Positions 28,497 through 37,398 are shown, counted from the stretch's first letter. The stretch is 64,000 nucleotides of DNA from Streptomyces sp. NBC_00247 (GCF_036188265.1 NZ_CP108093.1:4794001-4858000), one strand, 5' to 3'. Numbers and translations are program-made. Notes: generated from the letters alone by a model not told the origin.

Positions 28497-30422
28497 ATGT
28501 CTGCCGAGTCGGTCTTCCCACAGCTCGAAGCTCTGCTCCCGCATGTGCAGAAGCCCATCCAGTACGTCGGCGGTGAGCTGAACTCCACCGTCAAGCCGTG
28601 GGACGAATGCGACGTCCGCTGGGCGCTCATGTACCCCGACGCCTACGAGGTCGGTCTGCCCAACCAGGGCGTCATGATCCTCTACGAGGTGCTCAACGAG
28701 CGCGAAGGGGTCCTCGCCGAGCGCACGTACAGCGTCTGGCCGGACCTCGAAGAGCTGATGCGCGAGCACGAGGTGCCGCAGTTCACGGTGGACAGCCACC
28801 GGCCCGTCGGCGCGTTCGACGTCTTCGGGCTGAGCTTCTCCACCGAGCTCGGCTACACCAACATGCTCACGGCCCTGGACCTGGCGGGCATCCCGCTGGA
28901 GGCCAAGGACCGCACGATGGACGACCCGATCGTGCTCGCGGGCGGTCACGCCGCGTTCAACCCCGAGCCCATCGCCGACTTCATCGACTGCGCGGTCATC
29001 GGCGACGGTGAGCAGGCGGTCCTGGAGATCACCGAGATCGTCCGCGCCTGGAAGGCCGAAGGCCGGCCCGGCGGCCGCGACGAGGTGTTGTTCCGCCTCG
29101 CCCGTACCGGCGGCGTCTACGTCCCGCGCTTCTACGACGTCGAGTACCTCCCGGACGGCCGTATCGCCCGTGTGGTGCCCAACAAGTCGGGCGTGCCGTG
29201 GCGTGTGTCCAAGCACACCGTCATGGACCTCGACGAGTGGCCCTACCCGAAGCAGCCGCTGGTCCCGCTCGCCGAGACCGTCCACGAGCGGATGTCCGTC
29301 GAGATCTTCCGCGGCTGCACCCGCGGCTGCCGTTTCTGCCAGGCCGGCATGATCACGCGCCCCGTGCGGGAGCGAAGCATCACCGGCATCGGCGAGATGG
29401 TCGACCGCGGTCTGAAGGCGACCGGCTTCGAGGAGGTCGGCCTGCTCTCGCTCTCGTCCGCCGACCACTCCGAGATCGGCGAGATCGCCAAGGGCCTCGC
29501 CGACCGGTACACCGAGGACAAGGTCGGCCTTTCCCTGCCGTCCACCCGCGTCGACGCGTTCAACGTGGACCTCGCCAACGAGCTGACCCGCAACGGCCGC
29601 CGTTCCGGTCTCACCTTCGCCCCCGAGGGCGGCTCCGAGCGCATGCGCAAGGTCATCAACAAGATGGTCTCGGAGGAGGACCTGATCCGTACGGTCTCCA
29701 CCGCGTACGGCAACGGCTGGCGCCAGGTGAAGCTGTACTTCATGTGCGGCCTGCCCACCGAGACCGACGAGGACGTCCTCCAGATCGGCGACATGGCGGT
29801 CAACGTGATCGCCAAGGGCCGCGAGGTGTCCGGTCAGAACGACATCCGCTGCACCGTCTCCATCGGCGGGTTCGTCCCCAAGCCCCACACCCCGTTCCAG
29901 TGGGCGCCGCAGCTGAGCGCCGAGGACACCGACGCGCGGCTCAAGAAGCTCCGCGACAAGATCCGGGGCGACAAGAAGTACGGCCGCTCCATCGGATTCC
30001 GCTACCACGACGGCAAGCCCGGCATCGTCGAGGGACTCCTCTCGCGCGGCGACCGCCGCGTCGGCTCCGTCATCCGCGCGGTGTACGAGGACGGCGGCCG
30101 CTTCGACGGCTGGCGCGAGCACTTCAGCTACGACCGCTGGATGGCCTGCGCCGAGAAGACGCTGCCCGGCTTCGGTCTCGACGTCGACTGGTACACCACC
30201 CGCGAGCGGACCTACGAGGAGGTCCTGCCCTGGGACCACCTCGACTCCGGCCTGGACAAGGACTGGCTCTGGGAGGACTGGCAGGACTCGCTCGACGAGA
30301 CCGAGGTCGAGGACTGCCGCTGGACCCCCTGCTTCGACTGCGGCGTCTGCCCGCAGCTCGACCTGGACATCCAGATCGGCCCCACCGGCAAGAAGCTGCT
30401 GCCGCTCACCGTGGTGAAGTGA
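28497..30422 (+). CDS. TIGR03960-type B12-binding radical SAM protein
   Basis: This 641-residue protein has an N-terminal cobalamin-binding-like region (~30-230) and a radical SAM core. The iron-sulfur ligands are C274-x3-C278-x2-C281 in the CTRGCRFCQ motif. The C-terminus has a further Cys pair or triplet (CFDCGVCPQ). This family is nearly always fused to, or next to, a DUF2344 protein, which here lies one gene further on. The reaction is unknown; the context with rne and rplU hints at RNA or ribosome modification. An AAGG site lies 9 bases before the ATG and a TACGCT -10 box ~40 bases before it. Confidence 0.9.
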   Translation: MSAESVFPQLEALLPHVQKPIQYVGGELNSTVKPWDECDVRWALMYPDAYEVGLPNQGVMILYEVLNEREGVLAERTYSVWPDLEELMREHEVPQFTVDSHRPVGAFDVFGLSFSTELGYTNMLTALDLAGIPLEAKDRTMDDPIVLAGGHAAFNPEPIADFIDCAVIGDGEQAVLEITEIVRAWKAEGRPGGRDEVLFRLARTGGVYVPRFYDVEYLPDGRIARVVPNKSGVPWRVSKHTVMDLDEWPYPKQPLVPLAETVHERMSVEIFRGCTRGCRFCQAGMITRPVRERSITGIGEMVDRGLKATGFEEVGLLSLSSADHSEIGEIAKGLADRYTEDKVGLSLPSTRVDAFNVDLANELTRNGRRSGLTFAPEGGSERMRKVINKMVSEEDLIRTVSTAYGNGWRQVKLYFMCGLPTETDEDVLQIGDMAVNVIAKGREVSGQNDIRCTVSIGGFVPKPHTPFQWAPQLSAEDTDARLKKLRDKIRGDKKYGRSIGFRYHDGKPGIVEGLLSRGDRRVGSVIRAVYEDGGRFDGWREHFSYDRWMACAEKTLPGFGLDVDWYTTRERTYEEVLPWDHLDSGLDKDWLWEDWQDSLDETEVEDCRWTPCFDCGVCPQLDLDIQIGPTGKKLLPLTVVK

Positions 30423-30504
30423 TCCGTGTGGGAAGCAACCCTCGTGTGCGGTGACCCGCGCGTGCGGTGACCGGCGCCTACGCGGGGCGTACCAACCGTG
30501 TCCC

Positions 30505-30542
30505 GAAGACCCGCCCGGGGTAGTCCCCCCGGGCGGGTCTTC
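30505..30542 (+). terminator. Terminator after the radical SAM gene
   Basis: A 16-bp stem (GAAGACCCGCCCGGGG and complement) closes a 6-base loop. The next gene starts within ~4-16 bases of its 3' end, so the hairpin could also regulate that gene. Confidence 0.75.
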
Positions 30543-30545
30543 CGC

Positions 30546-31856
30546 ATGATGTACCGCATGGAGAGCGAGAAGGCGGGCGGCCGGGAGCGGCCGGCCCGGG
30601 TGCCGCGGCAGCGGCCGGAGTACGGCCGGCACCAGGCGCCCGTGACGTACGAGCGGGGCGACGGCTGCCTCGTCGCGTTCGTACGCGTCCCGGTCCGGAT
30701 CGTCGCGGTTCTCGTCGTACTGCCGGTACGGATGGCCTGGGACCTGCTCGTCCTCACCCTGCGCGCCCTGCACCGGGTGCTGCTGCGGCCCCTGGGCCGT
30801 GCCGCCGCCTGGGCCTGGCAGCACCTGGTCGCCCGTCCGGTGGCCTGGGTGTGGGCGTATCTGGTGGTGCGTCCGGTGGCTTGGGTGTGGGCGTATCTGG
30901 TGGTGCGTCCGGTGGCTTGGGTGTGGGCGCATCTGGTGGTGCGTCCGGTGGCTTGGGTGTGGCGGTATCTGGTGGTCGTCCCGCTGGCCTGGGCGTGGCG
31001 GTATCTGGTGGTGGTCCCGCTGGCCTGGGCGTGGCGTTGCCTGGTGGTCGTCCCGCTGGTCCGTCTGTACCGCTGGGTGCTCACCCCGGTCGGGCACGGA
31101 GTGCGGAGCCTCTACCGCTCCTTGCTGACCCCGCTGGGGCACGGGCTGCTCGGGGCGGTGCGGTGGCTCGGCCTCGCGCTCTTCGTCATTCCCTTGGTCT
31201 TCCTCCGGCGGTACGTCCTCACGCCACTCGGCCTCGCCGTCGCCCGGCTGGCGCGCACCCTGCTGGTGGTGCCGTCGCTCTGGTTCTGGCGGTCGGTGCT
31301 GCGCCCGCTCGGACGCGGCACGCTCCGGCTGTTCCGGGCACTCGGGTACGGCCTGGTGTGGTGCCTGCGGGCGCTGCTCGTCGTCCCCGTCGCCTGGCTC
31401 TGGGCCCGCGTCCTCCACCCGGTGCTGCGCGAGACAGGGGCGGCGCTCGTGGTGGCCTGGCGGGTCACCGGCATGATCAGCCGCGCGATCGGGCGTGCGG
31501 TGGCGTGGCTCTTGCGGACGCTGCTCGTCGCGCCGTTGACCTGGTGCTACCGCACCCTCTGCACACCGGTCGGGCACGTCGTACGGGACTGGGTGTGGAA
31601 GCCCGCCCGGAAGGCCGTCGCGGCGACCGGGCGGGCGGTGCGGGACACGCTGCGGACGGCGCGCGAGGCCGTGGGCCAAGCACGGCGGGACGTCTGGCGC
31701 GCGTTCACCGGCGGACCGGCGAAGCCGGAGGTCGGCGGACCCGGGAGGGTTACTGCGCGTACTCTGGGTGAGGAGCACCATGCGACACCCGTGCACGGCG
31801 TGGCGCCCGCACCCGAGATCTCCCCGCCCGGCGGAACCACAGGCCGGAGGGGGTGA
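30546..31856 (+). CDS. Trp/Arg/Pro-repeat hydrophobic protein of unknown function
   Basis: I do not recognise this protein of up to 436 residues. After ~40 polar residues it is a long series of degenerate ~12-residue units of the form V(R/V)P(V/L)AWxWxYLV. Each has a Pro, two Trp, one or two Arg and several Val/Leu. About six consecutive units near residues 97-170 are nearly identical. The pattern continues more weakly to residue ~370 (LVVPSLWFW, LLVVPVAWLWARV). The last 60 residues are polar. Alternating basic and hydrophobic positions suggest a membrane-lying or membrane-spanning protein. Starts at 30546, 30549 and 30558 are possible. It lies between the radical SAM gene and its DUF2344 partner. 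Confidence 0.6.
   Translation: MMYRMESEKAGGRERPARVPRQRPEYGRHQAPVTYERGDGCLVAFVRVPVRIVAVLVVLPVRMAWDLLVLTLRALHRVLLRPLGRAAAWAWQHLVARPVAWVWAYLVVRPVAWVWAYLVVRPVAWVWAHLVVRPVAWVWRYLVVVPLAWAWRYLVVVPLAWAWRCLVVVPLVRLYRWVLTPVGHGVRSLYRSLLTPLGHGLLGAVRWLGLALFVIPLVFLRRYVLTPLGLAVARLARTLLVVPSLWFWRSVLRPLGRGTLRLFRALGYGLVWCLRALLVVPVAWLWARVLHPVLRETGAALVVAWRVTGMISRAIGRAVAWLLRTLLVAPLTWCYRTLCTPVGHVVRDWVWKPARKAVAATGRAVRDTLRTAREAVGQARRDVWRAFTGGPAKPEVGGPGRVTARTLGEEHHATPVHGVAPAPEISPPGGTTGRRG
30834..31053 (+). repeat. 36-bp in-frame tandem repeat, about six copies
   Basis: Units begin at 30834, 30870, 30906, 30942, 30978 and 31014, and a seventh is partial. The first four are nearly identical and the last two carry shared changes (Arg to Val, Val to Leu), so the array grew in steps. 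All units keep the frame and encode 12 residues. Confidence 0.9.
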
Positions 31857-31936
31857 GCCGGAGCGGCCCCCCGTGACGACCTGTACTTCGTGGGCGGCGC
31901 GCCACCGCGCCCGCCCCGCACCGAGGAGAAGAACCA

Positions 31937-32758
31937 CTGGGCAAGCGACAGCCCGAAGGCCCGCCGCCCGCACCGGCAGTGCAGCGCATCCGACTGCGCT
32001 ACACCAAGCGCGGCCGCCTCCGGTTCACCAGCCACCGAGACTTCCAGCGTGCCTTCGAGCGGGCCCTGCGCCGCTCCGAGGTACCCATGGCCTACTCGGC
32101 GGGCTTCACCCCGCACCCCAAGGTTTCGTACGCCAACGCCGCTCCGACCGGCACCGGCAGCGAGGCCGAGTTCCTGGAGATCGCGCTCACCGAGCACCGC
32201 GACCCGCAGCTCCTGCGCGACCTCCTCAACGAATCCCTGCCGGACGGCCTCGACATCACCGACGCCGTGGAAGCCCGGACCTCCGGGCTCGCCGACCGGC
32301 TGACCGCCTCCGTCTGGGAGATGCGCCTCGACGGCGTCACCCTCCAGGACGCCGAAGCGGCCGTGGCCGCCTTCCTCGCCGCCGAGACGGTCGAGGTCCA
32401 GCGCCGGGCGAAGAACGGTGTGCGCACCTTCGACGCCCGCGAGGCCGTGGTCGGCCTGGAGGCCCTCGATCCACGGCCCGATGGGTCCGCGGACACCGCT
32501 TGTGCGATACTGCGCCTGGTAGTGCGGCACATGACACCCGCCGTACGACCCGACGACGTCCTGTCCGGTCTCCGAGCTGTGGCCGACCTGGCGCCGCCGG
32601 TCCCCGTAGCGGTGACCAGGCTGGCGCAGGGGCTCTTCGACGAGGAGTCCGGCACGGTGACCGACCCGCTCGCGCCCGACCGCGACGCACCCCCGGCCGT
32701 CCCAGCGACGGCCCCCGGGAGTGTCGCGACGGCGCCTGAAGGTTCGGGTTCCGCGTAA
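31937..32758 (+). CDS. TIGR03936/DUF2344 radical SAM-linked protein
   Basis: This protein of about 273 residues is the usual partner of TIGR03960 radical SAM proteins. The conserved start RIRLRYTKRGRLRFTSHRD is present, as are GFTPHPKVS and EFLEIALTE. A GTG at 31979 would give 259 residues, but no ribosome-binding site precedes it. A GAGGAG site lies 8 bases before a CTG at 31937 in the same frame, which adds a Gly-Lys-Arg-Gln-Pro extension. I therefore favour CTG as the real start. Its function is unknown beyond the link to the radical SAM enzyme. The C-terminal ~40 residues are Pro/Ala-rich and probably disordered. Confidence 0.85.
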   Translation: MGKRQPEGPPPAPAVQRIRLRYTKRGRLRFTSHRDFQRAFERALRRSEVPMAYSAGFTPHPKVSYANAAPTGTGSEAEFLEIALTEHRDPQLLRDLLNESLPDGLDITDAVEARTSGLADRLTASVWEMRLDGVTLQDAEAAVAAFLAAETVEVQRRAKNGVRTFDAREAVVGLEALDPRPDGSADTACAILRLVVRHMTPAVRPDDVLSGLRAVADLAPPVPVAVTRLAQGLFDEESGTVTDPLAPDRDAPPAVPATAPGSVATAPEGSGSA

Positions 32759-32988
32759 GGCGGTCGTTGTAGCGCGGCCCCGCGGCTCAGGAACTCACCC
32801 GGGTCGGGCCGCGCACTGACCAGAAGACTTTCGCCAGGCCGTACGCACCACGCGTAGGGAACCGGCGAGCCAGACATCAGCTCCCGTGCGGCGCCCGCGC
32901 CCCGGACGGCGGGGTCGCGCACCACGCGACAACCCCGCCGGACCGGATCAGGCGCGGCGCCCGGGAGCGCGACGGGAGAACCGCCCGC

Positions 32989-35900
32989 ATGCTTGAGTCG
33001 ACCGAACCCGGCACGACCGGAAACAACGACGAAGACAACACCCCCGGGGACAAGCTGCCGCCGCGCCGCAGGCGCCGCGCCGCTTCCCGCCCCGCGGGCC
33101 CGCCGTCCGGGGGCGCCGCGAAGACGCAGGACGAGGCCCCGGCCGCCGAGGCCGTGGCACCCTCCGCCGACGTCCAGGACGAGACCCCCGACGCGGCGGC
33201 TCCGGCCCGCCCGCGCCGTCGTGCGGTCCGTAAGGCGACCTCCCCGGCCGGTGCGCCGAAGGCCGCCGCCGAGGCGGCCCCGGTGACGGAGGCCGCCGAG
33301 GTCGTGGTTGCTCCGGCCGCTCCGGCGGCCTCGGTGGAGGAACAGGCCACCGAGGAGCCCGCCGAGGCTCCGGCGCCGCGTGCCCGTCGTCGCGCGGTCC
33401 GTAAGGCGACCGCCCCGGCGGGTGCCCCGCAGGCCGCCGAGCAGGAGGCCCCCGAGGAGATCGTGGTCGAGGCCGCTCCGGCGGCCGAGGCCGTCGTGGA
33501 GCAGGCCGAAGCGCCGCGTGGCCGCCGTCGTGCGGTCCGTAAGGCGACCTCCCCGGCCGGTGCGCCGAAGGCCGCCGCCGAGGAGACCTCGGTGACGGAG
33601 GCCGCCCCGGTCGAGGAGCCGGTTGCCGAGGAGCCCGCCGAGGCTCCGGCGCCGCGTGCCCGTCGTCGCGCGGTCCGTAAGGCGACCGCCCCGGCGGGTG
33701 CCCCGCAGGCCGCCGAGCAGGAGGCCCCCGAGGAGATCGTGGCCGAGGCCGCTCCGGTGGCCGAGGCCGTCGTGGAGCAGGCCGAGCCGGTCGACGAAGC
33801 CGCCCCCGCCCGTCCGCGCCGCCGCGCCTCCCGCAAGGCCACCTCGCCCGCCGGCGCGCCGCAGGCAGCCGCGCCCGTCGAGCCCGCCGAGCCGGTCGGT
33901 GAGGCCCTGCCCGAGGCCGTCGCCGAGGAGCTCGCCGCCGAGCCCGAGGAGGTCGCGGAGTCCGCGCCGCGCGGCCGTCAGCGCCGCCGCGCCACCGCCC
34001 CCGCAGGCCAGCCCGTCGCTCCCACCTCCCGCGAGCCCGCTCCCACCTCCCGCGAGCCCGCTCCCACCTCCCGCGAGCCCGCTCCCACCTCCCGCCAGCC
34101 CGCTCCCACCTCCCGCCAGCCCGCTCCCACCTCCCGCCCTGAGTTCACCGCCACCGAGGAGCCCGTCCGCCGCGGACGTCGCGCGACCCGCCCGGCCGTG
34201 GCCGTCTTCCAGGCTCCGGTGTTCTCCGAGCCCATGTTCCAGACCCCGGAGACCGCTGCCGCCGCGGCTGCCGCAGCCCCTCCGTACGTCGAGCCGGAAG
34301 ACGAGACCGACGAGGTCGACCAGGCGCCGCAGGCCGTCGAGGCGCCCGCGCCCGTCGAGCCCACCGGGCAGACCCCGCGTCGCCGTCGCCGGCGTCGCGG
34401 CGAGGCCCCCGAGGCCGAGCAGACCGCCGCACCCGTCGAGCCGGAGCCGGCGGCGGAGCCCGAGGCCGAGGACGCGACCGAGACCGAGACCGAGACCGAG
34501 GCGGAGCACGAGGCCGCCGACGACACCGAGTACGGCGACCGCCCGTCGCGCCGCCGCCGTCGCGGTGGCCGCCGCCGCCGTCGCGGAGACGCGGGCGACG
34601 GTGACGAGGGCTACGACACCGAGCACGCCGCGGTGTCCGACACCTCCGCCGACCACGCCGACGAGCAGCAGCCGGCCCTGTCCGAGACCGACGCCTACGC
34701 CGACGACGACAACGACGACGACCGCCACGACTCCGCCGCCGGCGGGTCCAGCAGCAGCCGTCGCCGCCGTCGCCGTCGCCGTCGCAGCGGTGACGGGGCC
34801 GACAACGGCACCGACAACGGAGCCCACGGCTCCGGCGGTTCCGACGACCCGGAGCGTACGGTCGTCAAGGTCCGCGAGCCGCGCGAGCGCCGGAGCCGTG
34901 AGACGGCCGAGCGCGAGCCCGGCACCGGCTTCGACGAGGTCCAGTCCATCAAGGGCTCGACCCGTATGGAGGCGAAGAAGCAGCGCCGCCGCGAGGGCCG
35001 CGAGCAGGGCCGCCGCCGCGTCCCGATCATCACCGAGGCCGAGTTCCTGGCCCGCCGCGAGGCCGTCGAGCGCGTCATGGTCGTCCGCCAGAGCGGCGAG
35101 CGCACCCAGATCGGCGTCCTCGAGGACAACGTGCTCGTGGAGCACTACGTCAACAAGGAGCAGGCCACCAGCTACGTCGGCAACGTCTACCTGGGCAAGG
35201 TCCAGAACGTGCTGCCGTCGATGGAGGCCGCGTTCGTCGACATCGGCAAGGGCCGCAACGCCGTGCTGTACGCCGGTGAGGTCAACTTCGAGGCGCTCGG
35301 CATGGCCCACGGGCCGCGCCGCATCGAGACCGCCCTCAAGTCCGGCCAGTCGGTGCTCGTCCAGGTGACGAAGGACCCGATCGGCCACAAGGGCGCCCGC
35401 CTGACCAGCCAGGTCTCCCTGCCCGGCCGCTACCTCGTCTACGTGCCCGAGGGCTCGATGACCGGGATCAGCCGCAAGCTCCCGGACACCGAGCGCGCCC
35501 GGCTGAAGACCATCCTCAAGAAGATCGTTCCCGAGGACGCGGGCGTCATCGTGCGCACCGCCGCCGAGGGCGCGAGCGAGGACGAGCTCCGCCGTGACGT
35601 CGAGCGTCTCCAGGGGCAGTGGGAGGAGATCCAGCAGAAGTCGCGCAACACCGGCAGCTCCAACGCGCCGACGCTGCTCTACGGCGAGCCGGACATGACC
35701 GTCCGGGTCGTCCGCGACATCTTCAACGAGGACTTCTCCAAGGTCATCGTCAGCGGCAACGACGCCTGGGAGACGATCCACGGATACGTCTCGCAGGTCG
35801 CCCCCGACCTGACGGACCGTCTGTCGCGCTGGACGTCCGAGGTCGACATCTTCGCGACGTACCGCATCGACGAGCAGCTGATGAAGGCTCTGGACCGCAA

Positions 35901-37332
35901 GGTCTACCTGCCGAGCGGCGGTTCGCTGGTCATCGACAAGACCGAGGCGATGGTCGTCGTCGACGTCAACACCGGCAAGTTCACCGGTCAGGGCGGCAAC
36001 CTCGAAGAGACCGTCACCAAGAACAACCTGGAGGCGGCCGAGGAGATCGTGCGTCAGCTGCGGCTGCGCGACCTCGGCGGCATCGTCGTCGTGGACTTCA
36101 TCGACATGGTGCTGGAGTCCAACCGCGACCTGGTGCTCCGGCGCCTGCTGGAGTGCCTGGGACGCGACCGTACGAAGCACCAGGTCGCCGAGGTGACTTC
36201 GCTGGGGCTCGTCCAGATGACCCGTAAGCGGGTCGGCCAGGGCCTGCTGGAGTCGTTCTCCGAGACCTGCGTCCACTGCAACGGGCGCGGCGTCATCGTG
36301 CACATGGAGCAGCCGACGACCGCCGGTGGCGGCGGTGGCGGCAAGCGGTCCAAGAAGCGCGGCCGCGGTGGAGCGGACCAGGGCCACGAGCACGGTCACG
36401 AGCAGGACCACCAGCACGACGACCAGGCGCACGAGGACGAGCACGAGTCCGAGGCCGAGGTCGCCGCCGAGGTGGCCGAGCCGGTGGCGCTGCCGGAGCC
36501 GGAGTTCGTCCCGGACGAGGAGCTGTACAGCAGCCCCGCCGAGGCGGAGGCGGCGGCTTCGCGCGGCCGCGGGCGTCGTCGGGCGACCCGTAAGGTGTCG
36601 GCCCCGGCCGGTACCCCCCGGGGTGCCGCTCAGGCACCGGTCGCCGCTCAGGCGCCGGTCGTCGAGGAGCAGCCGGTCGAGGTCGTGGAGCCGGAGCCGG
36701 TCGTTGAGCCGGTGGAGGAGACTCCGGCGGCCGCCGAGCCCGAGGCCGCGCCCCAGGGCCGTTCGCGCCGCAGGGCGACCCGTAAGGCGACGTCTCCGGC
36801 GGGCTCGCCGAAGCAGGCCGCCCCGGCGGAGCCGCTGGCCCCGGTCGAGCCCACCGCCGAGCCGGTGGCCGTCGAGGACCCGGTCGTCGAGGCGCCCGCG
36901 CCCCTCGCCGAGACCCCGGCCGAGGCACCCGAGGAAGCGGCTCCGGCCGCGCCGCGGGCCCGTCGCCGGGCGACCCGGAAGGCGACCGCCCCGGCGGGCT
37001 CGCCGTCCGGCGCCGAGCAGGCCGAGATCGTCGTCGTGACGGGTACGCCCGCCGCGCGGGACGAGGTCGCCGAGGCGCCCGCCGCCGAAGCCGGTGACAC
37101 GGCCGAGGAGGCGGCGCCCGCCAAGAAGACGGCGGCGCGCAAGACCGCCAAGAAGGCTCCGGCGAAGAAGGCGGCCCCGGCCAAGAAGGCGGCGGCCGTG
37201 AAGAAGGCGGCCCCGGCCAAGAAGGCGGCGACCGCGAAGAAGACGACGACGGCCAAGAAGGCGCCGGCGAAGCGGGCGACGAAGAAGGCCGTCGCAGCCG
37301 AGCAGGCGTCGGCCGGTTCGTCCGAGGAGTGA
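32989..37332 (+). CDS. rne: Ribonuclease E/G with long repeat-rich N-terminus
   Basis: This 1447-residue RNase E/G is much longer than E. coli RNase G and, unlike E. coli RNase E, has its catalytic core in the middle. Residues 1-670 are low-complexity Ala/Pro/Glu/Arg. The S1 domain starts near 728. DNase-I-like catalytic Asp residues are at 992 (VVVDVNTGKF) and 1036 (VVVDFIDM). The zinc-link is C1094-V-H-C1097. The C-terminal ~350 residues are acidic/basic and end in a Lys-Ala-Pro tail like histone H1. A basic motif RRRAxRKAT(S/A)PAG recurs about five times before the core and three times after it. It probably cuts mRNA and rRNA precursors in a degradosome. Confidence 0.95.
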   Translation: MLESTEPGTTGNNDEDNTPGDKLPPRRRRRAASRPAGPPSGGAAKTQDEAPAAEAVAPSADVQDETPDAAAPARPRRRAVRKATSPAGAPKAAAEAAPVTEAAEVVVAPAAPAASVEEQATEEPAEAPAPRARRRAVRKATAPAGAPQAAEQEAPEEIVVEAAPAAEAVVEQAEAPRGRRRAVRKATSPAGAPKAAAEETSVTEAAPVEEPVAEEPAEAPAPRARRRAVRKATAPAGAPQAAEQEAPEEIVAEAAPVAEAVVEQAEPVDEAAPARPRRRASRKATSPAGAPQAAAPVEPAEPVGEALPEAVAEELAAEPEEVAESAPRGRQRRRATAPAGQPVAPTSREPAPTSREPAPTSREPAPTSRQPAPTSRQPAPTSRPEFTATEEPVRRGRRATRPAVAVFQAPVFSEPMFQTPETAAAAAAAAPPYVEPEDETDEVDQAPQAVEAPAPVEPTGQTPRRRRRRRGEAPEAEQTAAPVEPEPAAEPEAEDATETETETEAEHEAADDTEYGDRPSRRRRRGGRRRRRGDAGDGDEGYDTEHAAVSDTSADHADEQQPALSETDAYADDDNDDDRHDSAAGGSSSSRRRRRRRRRSGDGADNGTDNGAHGSGGSDDPERTVVKVREPRERRSRETAEREPGTGFDEVQSIKGSTRMEAKKQRRREGREQGRRRVPIITEAEFLARREAVERVMVVRQSGERTQIGVLEDNVLVEHYVNKEQATSYVGNVYLGKVQNVLPSMEAAFVDIGKGRNAVLYAGEVNFEALGMAHGPRRIETALKSGQSVLVQVTKDPIGHKGARLTSQVSLPGRYLVYVPEGSMTGISRKLPDTERARLKTILKKIVPEDAGVIVRTAAEGASEDELRRDVERLQGQWEEIQQKSRNTGSSNAPTLLYGEPDMTVRVVRDIFNEDFSKVIVSGNDAWETIHGYVSQVAPDLTDRLSRWTSEVDIFATYRIDEQLMKALDRKVYLPSGGSLVIDKTEAMVVVDVNTGKFTGQGGNLEETVTKNNLEAAEEIVRQLRLRDLGGIVVVDFIDMVLESNRDLVLRRLLECLGRDRTKHQVAEVTSLGLVQMTRKRVGQGLLESFSETCVHCNGRGVIVHMEQPTTAGGGGGGKRSKKRGRGGADQGHEHGHEQDHQHDDQAHEDEHESEAEVAAEVAEPVALPEPEFVPDEELYSSPAEAEAAASRGRGRRRATRKVSAPAGTPRGAAQAPVAAQAPVVEEQPVEVVEPEPVVEPVEETPAAAEPEAAPQGRSRRRATRKATSPAGSPKQAAPAEPLAPVEPTAEPVAVEDPVVEAPAPLAETPAEAPEEAAPAAPRARRRATRKATAPAGSPSGAEQAEIVVVTGTPAARDEVAEAPAAEAGDTAEEAAPAKKTAARKTAKKAPAKKAAPAKKAAAVKKAAPAKKAATAKKTTTAKKAPAKRATKKAVAAEQASAGSSEE
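33351..33785 (+). repeat. Long direct repeat inside rne
   Basis: A 116-bp segment at 33351-33466 recurs exactly at 33627-33742. The match continues to about 159 bp with two changes. A separate ~61-bp repeat joins ~33214-33274 to ~33523-33583. All lie in frame and encode copies of the RRRAVRKAT(S/A)PAGAP module. Confidence 0.9.
34018..34140 (+). repeat. 21-bp tandem repeat inside rne (5.8 copies)
   Basis: Units starting GCTCCCACCTCCCGC encode repeats of the heptad APTSR(E/Q)P. The first three carry GAG (Glu) and the next two CAG (Gln). They form a disordered spacer in the N-terminal region of the RNase. Confidence 0.9.
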
Positions 37333-37358
37333 CCGCGGGCTGACCCCCGTACCACCAT

Positions 37359-37398
37359 CGGTGGGCCGTTCTCCCCGACGCGGGGAAGCGGCCCACCG
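37359..37398 (+). terminator. rne terminator
   Basis: CGGTGGGCCG...CTCCCC pairs with GGGGAAGCGGCCCACCG with one bulge around a 5-base loop. Confidence 0.7.

Noticed and set aside
30498..30545. An upstream start for the Trp-repeat protein
   Set aside because: It would place the first 14 codons inside the strong terminator hairpin at 30505-30542, and no ribosome-binding site precedes it.
34018..34140. Regular 21-bp repeats resembling a CRISPR array
   Set aside because: The units are contiguous without spacers, in frame inside rne, and encode an APTSR-type heptad. No cas genes are present.
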